From Erysipelotrichaceae bacterium (lineage in GTDB: Bacteria; Bacillota_I; Bacilli_A; Erysipelotrichales; Erysipelotrichaceae), in the NCBI GenBank assembly GCA_003510215.1, contig DOKQ01000181.1:1-6823 (forward strand): a stretch of DNA of 6,823 nucleotides, in the 5' to 3' direction. Within the stretch, counting starts at the first letter, position 1; every line of letters starts with the position of its first letter. The translations under genes were made by a program, and so were the position numbers. Shown here piece after piece: positions 1 to 5,685 of this stretch. The notes under the pieces were generated by a model that was not told where the DNA came from, ran no database searches, and worked only from the letters and a program-made list of their open reading frames with translations.

Positions 1-176
1 ACTCCATCCTGATCTCTATCTACCTCACTTTTAAGTGAGGGTACATTAAAATAGTCTGAAGAGTAGTATCTTTTGGGAAGCCATCCAAGAAAGTTTAGAG
101 TTAATCCTGCGATAATAATAGAAAGCAGAAGGAATGTCCCCACGAATTTTAGCGCTCGTCTACGTTTATGTTTTAT
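1..176 (-). CDS. Partial membrane-anchored protein, possibly DUF1287 family, apparent ATA start
   Basis: This is the 5' end of a gene that runs off the left edge, 58 full codons. It starts with a basic stretch (IKHKRRR), then one hydrophobic segment at about residues 11-33 (FVGTFLLLSIII...), then an outward-facing region with YYSSDYFNVPSLKSEVD and an Asp-rich DRDQDG loop. This is the layout of a single-pass anchored or secreted protein. The pattern of a Tyr-rich stretch followed by S-x-V-D-x-D-x-D-G resembles the N-terminus of Firmicutes DUF1287 proteins, recalled from family knowledge and not confirmed. No ATG, GTG, TTG or CTG occurs in frame between an in-frame TAG (186-188) and the basic stretch. 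A GAGGT Shine-Dalgarno lies about 6 bases before ATA at 174-176, so ATA is proposed as the start. The next usable start is GTG at 141-143, which would remove the basic residues. It lies behind a terminator and is probably unrelated to the sugar genes. Confidence 0.5.
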   Translation of the reverse strand, partial: MKHKRRRALKFVGTFLLLSIIIAGLTLNFLGWLPKRYYSSDYFNVPSLKSEVDRDQDG

Positions 177-182
177 AAAATA

Positions 183-187
183 CCTCT
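183..187 (-). promoter_or_regulatory. Ribosome binding site for the edge gene
   Basis: AGAGG (GAGGT including the next base) on the minus strand lies 6 bases before ATA at 174-176. It decides the proposed non-standard start of the edge gene. It sits inside a 10-bp perfect palindrome, CTCTATAGAG (184-193), which might form a small hairpin over the site. Confidence 0.4.
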
Positions 188-208
188 ATAGAGAATATAT
201 CCTATTTG

Positions 209-237
209 AAAGAAGAAAACCAGAATTTCTTCTGGTC
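209..237 (-). terminator. Intrinsic terminator after the ROK gene
   Basis: On the minus strand a perfect 7-bp stem, ACCAGAA / TTCTGGT, with a GAAA tetraloop (arms 219-225 and 230-236) is followed by the T-rich tail TTTCTTCTTT (209-218). It begins about 37 bases after the ROK stop codon and separates the regulator from the edge gene. On the plus strand the hairpin lacks a T tract, so it should act in one direction only. Confidence 0.7.
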
Positions 238-273
238 ATATAAATAAACTTAGACACAAACTCATCTGCTTGA

Positions 274-1275
274 CTATAAATTTAGAAAGTGATAGTACAA
301 GGTGACAATGGAACCAATCTTTTTTTCCTTCTGCTGATAATCACTAATTCTCACCAGATCATCTGCCTGTATCGATTTCTGATGCTTATTTATCTTATCC
401 TTCAGACTGGCAAAAGCCTCATCCGAAACAAATAAACTACCTGCAATCACAATCTTCTCCAAGGCAAGCAGAACATGTGCGTTAACTAGACAATACGCCA
501 TTTTAGACATAACAAAGTCCAGCGTGGCTTTGGATGATAATAAATAATCCACAACCTCTGACTCCTCGATACCCTGTGCAACAGTCGCATACGATATCTC
601 TTCTTCAAGGGTTCTTGGCGAACTCCCATCCACAAGCATATGACCAAATTCCGAGCCACGATTTCGATCATTTCGTAAAAGTTGCCCATTGGTCATAATT
701 GCACTTCCTACACCAGGACCATACTTAACTAAAAGAAAGTTAGAGTCCATCGGGTGATAAAATTTGTGCAAAATTGCGAGAGCTGATACGTTATGTACAA
801 TCCGATACGGTAAGCGTGCCGCACTCATCAGACGTTCAACCTCTTCGATCGTCTGATCAAAAAAATCAAGCCCTTTGTACCCACGGCACACAACCGAAAT
901 CTCCTCAAAAGGAGGATACTTGGCTATGGCACGCTGCACATATTCCACCGCATCTTCCAAATGATGAATCTTCTTATACTCAAGCAGATTACCCTGAATA
1001 TCGGTAAAACTAAGATTTACATAGTCACTCCGGACATCCATGCCAATCGCCACATACTTATCGATTCCTAAGTCAATTAGCGTCTCTTTTCTTCCAACTT
1101 TCCCACTTTCAATCTCGCCCAGTTCAACCACAAAACCTTCCTCGATTAAAGACTGTGTCATCACAGTTACTGCCGCATTGGTTAAATGAAGCTTGGATGC
1201 CAATGCTTTTCTGGATTGAGGACCTTCCGTAATTAATAGGCCAATCAGTTTGCGTTGATTCAGTGAAAATATCAC
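274..1275 (-). CDS. ROK-family transcriptional regulator
   Basis: A 333-residue protein with an N-terminal winged helix-turn-helix at about residues 6-60 (QRKLIGLLITEG, SRKALASKLHLT, VTVMTQSLIEEGFV), then a ROK (repressor, ORF, kinase) domain. ROK landmarks are KYGPGVGSAIMTNGQLL (184-200) and SEFGHMLVDG (208-217), with the sugar-site Glu209 and His212 retained. It is not a kinase: the usual catalytic N-D-A becomes N-V-S (162-164) and the phosphate motif near D80 is degenerate. The Cys-rich zinc loop CxCGxxGC that normally follows GHM is absent, and the protein is shorter than most ROK repressors. The start is GTG, preceded by GAGGGGG (1286-1292); an in-frame TGA four codons upstream rules out a longer form. 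It lies 47 bp after the GH31 gene and is inferred to repress the symporter and glycosidase genes, with the sugar or a phosphorylated product as inducer. The ligand cannot be read from the sequence. Confidence 0.88.
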   Translation of the reverse strand: MIFSLNQRKLIGLLITEGPQSRKALASKLHLTNAAVTVMTQSLIEEGFVVELGEIESGKVGRKETLIDLGIDKYVAIGMDVRSDYVNLSFTDIQGNLLEYKKIHHLEDAVEYVQRAIAKYPPFEEISVVCRGYKGLDFFDQTIEEVERLMSAARLPYRIVHNVSALAILHKFYHPMDSNFLLVKYGPGVGSAIMTNGQLLRNDRNRGSEFGHMLVDGSSPRTLEEEISYATVAQGIEESEVVDYLLSSKATLDFVMSKMAYCLVNAHVLLALEKIVIAGSLFVSDEAFASLKDKINKHQKSIQADDLVRISDYQQKEKKIGSIVTLYYHFLNL

Positions 1276-1299
1276 AATGTGTCAACCCCCTCTATCATT

Positions 1300-1336
1300 T
1301 TAATTAACTTAACTAATTATCATTAGTATACACTAA
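1300..1336 (-). promoter_or_regulatory. Candidate ROK operator cluster (nested palindromes)
   Basis: Three overlapping inverted repeats are packed between the 3' end of the GH31 gene and the ROK start: TTAGT-4-ACTAA (1323-1336), a perfect ACTAAT-4-ATTAGT (1312-1327), and the near-palindrome TTAATTAA-C-TTAACTAA (1300-1316). TTAGT/ACTAA arms resemble half-sites of ROK repressors of the XylR type. The cluster overlaps the GH31 stop codon (1323-1325) and could serve autoregulation. A possible -10 (TAAAAT, 1297-1302) is present, but no convincing -35 was found. Confidence 0.4.
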
Positions 1337-3278
1337 GATGACTAAAAAAATCATACCACAAGTCATCTTTTCGAACAAAAGCGATAGGTTGTCCGATGGG
1401 ACAATCTACTTCTATCCACCCAGACGAATAACAGTTATGAGTAAAGAGCTGCTCCCATTCACCTTCCGGTAGCCAAACCTTCCTTACAGTTGCATTTCTG
1501 ATTAATACAGGAGCTACGAGTAATGAAGAGCCATACATATACTGATCCTGCACATCACGAACGTGCATATCATCAAAGTGGAAAAACATGGGACGTACCA
1601 AAGGCATGCCACTGGTATAATACTCCTGCAGTAAAGACAGATGATACGGTTTGAGTTGCTTAAACACAGCTGACATTCTGGCAAAATGATCAGTAATCCG
1701 ATCATTTGAGTCCACCTGAACATTGCTTGATGGTCGATTACCTTCATGTGTACGGAATACAGGTGTGAACACATTGGCATCCATCCAGCGAATAAACAGT
1801 TCTTCATCACGTTTCATATGGAATATGGTCGTATAACCGCCAATATCACTGTGACTGATACCTTTTCCGCTAACCGAAAGAGAAAGCATCGCTACGATGA
1901 CCGATGGTAAGCCATACTCTTTCGAAAAGTCTACGTGCTGATCTCCAACCCACATGGAATTGGAGTAGGTATGGGTTTGAGTAAAGCCAGCACGACTGAA
2001 AACAAAAACTTCATCTTCCTTGCCACGCTCCACAATCGCTTCACGATTGCACCGGGCCCATAAGTCCGGCCAATCATTGTGCATTGCCTCAGCACCACGA
2101 TTATCATATATAACTGCATCGGTAGGTAAATACTCACCGAAATCAGCCATCCAACCGCTTAACCCGATATCAATCATTTCTCTTTGAATCAGTTGCTTAT
2201 ACCATTCAAACGCTTTGGGATGAGTCAAATCAATCATCCCTGCCCGAAATGTGGTGGACTTGATGAGATATGGCTCATTCTTTTGATTAAGCACAAGATA
2301 TCCCAAGGCCTTCGCCTCGTTATATAAAGGTGCATCCTCTTTTAAAAATGTATTAATATACCCTAAGAAACGAATCCCATCACGATTGAGTTGCTTAATC
2401 TTTTCAATCGCAGAAGGATAAAGCTTTGAGTCATTCTGCCAGTTCCAATACACTTGTGTACCAAACTGAGTTACGATCTGTCCTGAAAAATCTTGAGACC
2501 AAATTGCAGCAACCTCACCTTTTCTCGCTCTGATTTTTTCAATTAGAAGATCAACCCGTTCCCAACCTCCCTGACTTGCCACAATCGCACCATCCAATAC
2601 CCAAGAAGGAAACTTTGGATGAGTGTGTACCGTCTTAGCCAGAAATGACATGCACGAAGCAAAATCAGTGGAAGAAAAGTGAGTTAGTTTTTTAGGAATC
2701 CCACGAAAGCCAAGTGTTGTTGTGTCCGATTTTGAAAAATCAAACTCACAATAATCACTTGTCTCTACATGAAAAACTTCATGGTCACTAGTAAGAAATG
2801 TCGGTTGAGCAATGTAGGTCTGATGATGTTTGTAATGACTCACCCGCTGATCATTGACACCAAAAACCTTAGTCAACGCAGCTTTTTTAATCAGTTTCTT
2901 GAGCGAATGATGCTCCGACACCCAAATCGGAACTTTCTTACCCTTTAAATTGAAATGAGTAAATTGTTCACCACATCCATAAATACCCTGATGTTCATGA
3001 CTTGGCAGATGTATCCATAATCGATTGATTTGTTGAGGAAAACACTCAAAGGACAAAAACGTTGCGTTATTTTCCTGTATTACCGTAACCTTAACCGAAA
3101 ACTCATCTTTCTTATAGTGAAATACATTTCCTTCTTTACCTGCAAATTCCAGCGTTTTTGATACGTTGATTTTATCCTTTGTCCTAAAGGTTCCCCGTGA
3201 CATCGCATAGGCAGCTTCACCTATCCCAACTTTTAGCCATCCGGAAGATTCAAAGAATGTAAGATTAAATAAACTCAT
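1323..3278 (-). CDS. yihQ: GH31 glycosidase, probable sulfoquinovosidase (YihQ-like)
   Basis: A 651-residue cytoplasmic GH31 enzyme without a signal peptide. Its expected reaction is hydrolysis of sulfoquinovosides such as sulfoquinovosyl glycerol to free sulfoquinovose with retention of configuration. Compared with recalled E. coli YihQ (678 aa), the catalytic region aligns without gaps at a constant offset of 26. The nucleophile is Asp379 (WMADFGEYLPTD), the acid/base is Asp446 (WVGDQHVD), and Gln236, Gln262, Trp278, Tyr482 (SDIGGYTT) and His511 (RTHEGNRP) match YihQ Q262, Q288, W304, Y508 and H537. The exception is Gln275 (codon CAA, 2454-2456) in place of YihQ Arg301, a sulfonate-binding residue. 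The start is ATG at 3278, overlapping the symporter TGA as ATGA with AGAAGAG upstream; a TTG at 3299 would add only seven residues. Coupling to a GPH symporter repeats the yihO/yihP/yihQ partnership. A related alpha-glycosidase specificity remains possible because of Gln275. Confidence 0.85.
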   Translation of the reverse strand: MSLFNLTFFESSGWLKVGIGEAAYAMSRGTFRTKDKINVSKTLEFAGKEGNVFHYKKDEFSVKVTVIQENNATFLSFECFPQQINRLWIHLPSHEHQGIYGCGEQFTHFNLKGKKVPIWVSEHHSLKKLIKKAALTKVFGVNDQRVSHYKHHQTYIAQPTFLTSDHEVFHVETSDYCEFDFSKSDTTTLGFRGIPKKLTHFSSTDFASCMSFLAKTVHTHPKFPSWVLDGAIVASQGGWERVDLLIEKIRARKGEVAAIWSQDFSGQIVTQFGTQVYWNWQNDSKLYPSAIEKIKQLNRDGIRFLGYINTFLKEDAPLYNEAKALGYLVLNQKNEPYLIKSTTFRAGMIDLTHPKAFEWYKQLIQREMIDIGLSGWMADFGEYLPTDAVIYDNRGAEAMHNDWPDLWARCNREAIVERGKEDEVFVFSRAGFTQTHTYSNSMWVGDQHVDFSKEYGLPSVIVAMLSLSVSGKGISHSDIGGYTTIFHMKRDEELFIRWMDANVFTPVFRTHEGNRPSSNVQVDSNDRITDHFARMSAVFKQLKPYHLSLLQEYYTSGMPLVRPMFFHFDDMHVRDVQDQYMYGSSLLVAPVLIRNATVRKVWLPEGEWEQLFTHNCYSSGWIEVDCPIGQPIAFVRKDDLWYDFFSHLSVY

Positions 3279-4714
3279 CGTGCATTCTCTTCTTTCCAAA
3301 GCTGATCAAAGTTAAAGCCTGTAATCTGTTCACACACAGAGCGATCTTCATGAGAAATATGAGCATCTATCTTACCCTCGCGACGCTCAATCTCTCTGGA
3401 TAAAATGTCATAGGTTTCTTTTGTGATTGGAAACTTATAGGTAAAGTATAAAGTAGCTAACATAAACACAACAGGTAAGGCAATAAACATAAACTTAATC
3501 CCTTGGATGGTTACATCCTGTGGCACAGGAATATTGGCATCATATTGAAATACCGACAGTAAAATCCCAATCAACCAGATGGCCAGACCATTGGCAATCT
3601 TTCGGCTGAACGTTGCCATGCCTGAATATACCCCCGCACGACGCTTGGAAGTAATCAAGTAGTCCACATCTGTTAAATCCGTTAAGATCGCATAGGACGT
3701 GACCGAGGAAGCCGCTGTACCCAATCCAGACACAAACGAAGCAATAAATATCGGTAGAATCGGAGCGTTGGCATATGCAAAGAATATCATTGAAATCGTC
3801 GCAACGATCCGTATAGGAAATCCAAGGTAAACCGGAAATTTCTTTGATGTTTTCTTAAGAACAATCTGAAAGACAAACATGGCTAACAGTTGTGAAATAA
3901 GGACACCGGCCATGATGAACGTAAACTGTTCCGGCTGCCTTAATACCACAGCCAAAAAATAAATGACCAATGTGGTAATAAAATCCGCAGATCCCTGACC
4001 AAAAAGGAAGATTCCTAAATAAAGTCTAAAGGAACGATTGCGAAAAACACTGAACGACTCCTTGAAAGAATCCTTAAATGATGTTTTTACCACCGGCCGT
4101 GCCTTTTCCCAGCTTTTCAAAAAAGTGAAAAAGATGGATAGAAAGAAGATAACTCCAAAGGTAATTCCCATGATCAGAAATCCCTGCTCAGCTGAAGACC
4201 CTAACCGTTGAACCATCATATTCGGAACCAGTCCTGCCAAAATGGCTGCTAACGCCGAGAAAATCATGCGATACATTGTATATGCACTCCGCTGAGTATA
4301 ATCGGATATCATATCCGGCAATAGCGCATTATAAGGCACCATGACAATTGTAAATCCGGTCGAAAAAAGAATATACATGAAAAGATAAAAGAAATAGGTG
4401 ATCTGTGGTGTCGCTGATATGGATAGCCACATCATGGCAAAAGTAATGGATCCAGCAAAGCTACCAATCAGAAGATAAAATCGCTTGGAACCATAGCGTG
4501 ATTCTGTTCGATCCACAATATTTCCCATCAGTGGATCCGTGAGGGCATCCCAAATTTTTCCAATCATTGGAATCGAACCTGCCAACGCAGGATTCATCCC
4601 CACGACATCGGTTAAAAAGACAAGATAGAGAATACTGATAATAAGAAATGAACCGCCACCATAAATGTCAGCAGCTCCATAAGCCAGTTTTGCGCTCAAC
4701 TGAGATTGTTTCAT
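3275..4714 (-). CDS. GPH-family (MFS) sugar:cation symporter
   Basis: A 479-residue inner-membrane protein with about 12 hydrophobic helices in two halves. A charged central loop lies at about residues 200-229, and there is a hydrophilic C-terminal tail from about 430. It belongs to the glycoside-pentoside-hexuronide group (MelB, YicJ, YihO/YihP). Family marks are the N-terminal KLAYGAADIYGGG, the helix-2 cation motif WDALTDPLMG with Asp56 and Asp60 (equivalent to MelB D55/D59), DRTESRYGSKR (68-78), VPYNALLPD (126-134), and a D-x-x-D-V-D ... KRRAG loop (346-361). Being coupled to a YihQ-like glycosidase suggests import of sulfoquinovose or sulfoquinovosyl glycerol with Na+ or H+; the substrate is inferred from context only. 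The start is ATG at 4714, with GGGAGGAA (4719-4726) just before it. Reading back to 4783 would run through the promoter and terminator and is rejected. The stop overlaps the next start by ATGA, so translation is coupled. Confidence 0.88.
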   Translation of the reverse strand: MKQSQLSAKLAYGAADIYGGGSFLIISILYLVFLTDVVGMNPALAGSIPMIGKIWDALTDPLMGNIVDRTESRYGSKRFYLLIGSFAGSITFAMMWLSISATPQITYFFYLFMYILFSTGFTIVMVPYNALLPDMISDYTQRSAYTMYRMIFSALAAILAGLVPNMMVQRLGSSAEQGFLIMGITFGVIFFLSIFFTFLKSWEKARPVVKTSFKDSFKESFSVFRNRSFRLYLGIFLFGQGSADFITTLVIYFLAVVLRQPEQFTFIMAGVLISQLLAMFVFQIVLKKTSKKFPVYLGFPIRIVATISMIFFAYANAPILPIFIASFVSGLGTAASSVTSYAILTDLTDVDYLITSKRRAGVYSGMATFSRKIANGLAIWLIGILLSVFQYDANIPVPQDVTIQGIKFMFIALPVVFMLATLYFTYKFPITKETYDILSREIERREGKIDAHISHEDRSVCEQITGFNFDQLWKEENAR

Positions 4715-4718
4715 AATC

Positions 4719-4726
4719 TTCCTCCC
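4719..4726 (-). promoter_or_regulatory. Strong ribosome binding site deciding the symporter start
   Basis: GGGAGGAA on the minus strand; its GGAGG core lies 6 bases before the ATG at 4714. It fixes the start of the symporter at MKQSQLSAK rather than at an upstream in-frame codon. Confidence 0.85.
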
Positions 4727-4731
4727 ATCGA

Positions 4732-4746
4732 TGATTAATCTAACTA
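4732..4746 (-). promoter_or_regulatory. Candidate ROK operator upstream of the symporter
   Basis: The minus strand reads TAGTTAGATTAATCA, identical at 12 of 15 positions to TAGTTAAGTTAATTA at 1301-1315 upstream of the ROK gene, in the same orientation. It overlaps the last bases of the proposed -10 and the expected transcription start, a normal position for a repressor. The link to the ROK protein is inferred. AT-rich chance similarity is a real alternative. Confidence 0.38.
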
Positions 4747-4771
4747 TATCAGAGAAAAAACAGGGATGCAA
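4743..4771 (-). promoter_or_regulatory. Candidate promoter for the symporter-glycosidase operon
   Basis: On the minus strand TTGCAT (4766-4771), a 17-bp spacer and TATAGT (4743-4748) are preceded by TG one base upstream, giving an extended -10 (TGaTATAGT). The -35 is weak (3 of 6), which the extended -10 could offset. It lies inside the terminator hairpin of the ligase genes, leaving a leader of about 20-25 bases before the symporter. Confidence 0.45.
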
Positions 4772-4787
4772 AAGGCATCCCATGTTT
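4755..4787 (-). terminator. Intrinsic terminator after the ligase genes
   Basis: On the minus strand a perfect 7-bp stem, GGGATGC / GCATCCC (arms 4775-4781 and 4763-4769), with loop CTTTT is followed by TGTTTTTTCTCT. Flanking AAAACA and TGTTTT can extend the stem past one bulged base. It begins only a few bases after the stop codon at 4790. It would separate the ligase transcript from the symporter genes, or act as a partial terminator that lowers downstream expression. Confidence 0.75.
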
Positions 4788-4789
4788 TC

Positions 4790-5680
4790 TTACTTTTTCT
4801 TTACCTGTAGTTGCTCTAGTAAAAGTCCTACTTTACTCGGACGCTCCGCAACCAAAGCCCCGGCTTTCGTAAGTGCTTCAATTTTATCTTCGACAGATCC
4901 TTTACCACCTGTAATAATCGCACCCGCATGACCCATCTTTTGACCCTTAGGTGCAGTTCGGCCACCCAAAAAGGCAACAAGTGGTTTGGTGAAGATGCCC
5001 TGCATCATCGCATCCGCAACTTCTTCTTCCATGGTTCCACCGAGTTCTCCAATGATGACCACAGCTTCGGTTTCATCGTCTTGCTCAAAATAAGGTAGCA
5101 TTTGGGCAAATCGTGTGGCAGGTACAGGGTCGCCACCCACACCAATCAGTGTTGAAACGCCATATCCTTCCTTAACAATCATAGCTGTAACTTCATTGGT
5201 TAAAGAGCCACTACGTGTCATGACACCAATGTTACCTTTTTTATAGACTCTTTCGATCCAATGTGGGAAACTTCCCATCATGGCTTCTTCCGGAGAAATA
5301 ACACCTGAAGTGTTCCCACCAATGACAAGTGCATCATGTTCAAGTGCTGCCTGACGGATAGCCACCATATCAAACAGTGGAATTCCATCTGCCATCGTAA
5401 CAATCTTCTTAATGCCACTTGCCAAAGCTTCAAATACTGCATCTTTAGTTAATTTTGGTGGAACAAAGATCATGGAAGCTTCTACGTCATGCTCGCGCAA
5501 TGCACGTGCCACAGAATGATACACCGGAAGTCTTTCCACCACTTGGCCTTCTTTTCCTGGAGTCACACCACAAACAACCTGGGTACCCAAATCAATCATA
5601 TGTTTTGTCCAGAAGCTTCCTTCTGAACCTGTAATTCCCTGAACCAGAACTTTTGTCGTTCTATCAATAAATATACTCAT
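4790..5680 (-). CDS. sucD-like: ADP-forming acyl-CoA ligase, alpha subunit (SucD family)
   Basis: A 296-residue soluble subunit that binds CoA and carries the phosphohistidine. CoA-fold motifs are GITGSEG (15-21) and VTPGKEG (39-45). The ligase domain keeps RSGSLTNE (156-163), Glu212 in GELGG and the active-site His251 in KMGHAGAII, equivalent to E. coli SucD Glu208 and His246. The succinate-side loop G-P-N-C-P-G of SucD is G-G-N-T-S-G here (121-126), replacing Cys123 and Pro124 by Thr and Ser, so another acid is likely. Context with a YihQ-like enzyme suggests sulfoacetyl-CoA + ADP + Pi to sulfoacetate + ATP + CoA, as in the reported sulfoacetate-CoA ligase (SqwKL) of an Acholeplasma sulfoquinovose pathway; this is inference. 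The start is ATG at 5680, 8 bases after GAAGGGG (5689-5695), rather than GTG at 5689, which has no spacing to that site. It lies 5 bp after the beta subunit. Confidence 0.9.
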   Translation of the reverse strand: MSIFIDRTTKVLVQGITGSEGSFWTKHMIDLGTQVVCGVTPGKEGQVVERLPVYHSVARALREHDVEASMIFVPPKLTKDAVFEALASGIKKIVTMADGIPLFDMVAIRQAALEHDALVIGGNTSGVISPEEAMMGSFPHWIERVYKKGNIGVMTRSGSLTNEVTAMIVKEGYGVSTLIGVGGDPVPATRFAQMLPYFEQDDETEAVVIIGELGGTMEEEVADAMMQGIFTKPLVAFLGGRTAPKGQKMGHAGAIITGGKGSVEDKIEALTKAGALVAERPSKVGLLLEQLQVKKK

Positions 5681-5685
5681 CGCAT

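Noticed and set aside
23..40. Perfect 8-bp inverted repeat CCTCACTT-TT-AAGTGAGG
   Set aside because: It lies within the coding part of the edge gene, has no T tract or promoter nearby, and is explained by codons of the SLKSEV stretch. Probably chance.
774..1007. Plus-strand open frame of 77 codons
   Set aside because: It lies wholly opposite the ROK gene, with no recognisable domain or good ribosome site.
1280..1285. Perfect TTGACA (-35-like) on the minus strand just before the ROK start
   Set aside because: At 17 bp downstream only TGAATC is found, already inside the coding sequence. It is the spacer between the ribosome site and GTG.
1514..1810. Minus-strand open frame of 98 codons inside the GH31 gene
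   Set aside because: It is out of frame with a strongly supported enzyme and is Cys/Met/Ile-rich as expected for a shadow. The same reasoning applies to frames at 1931-2137, 486-689 and 6033-6215.
4731..4931. Plus-strand open frame of 66 codons
   Set aside because: It covers the terminator and the 3' end of the SucD-like gene on the opposite strand. Its composition is that of a shadow frame.
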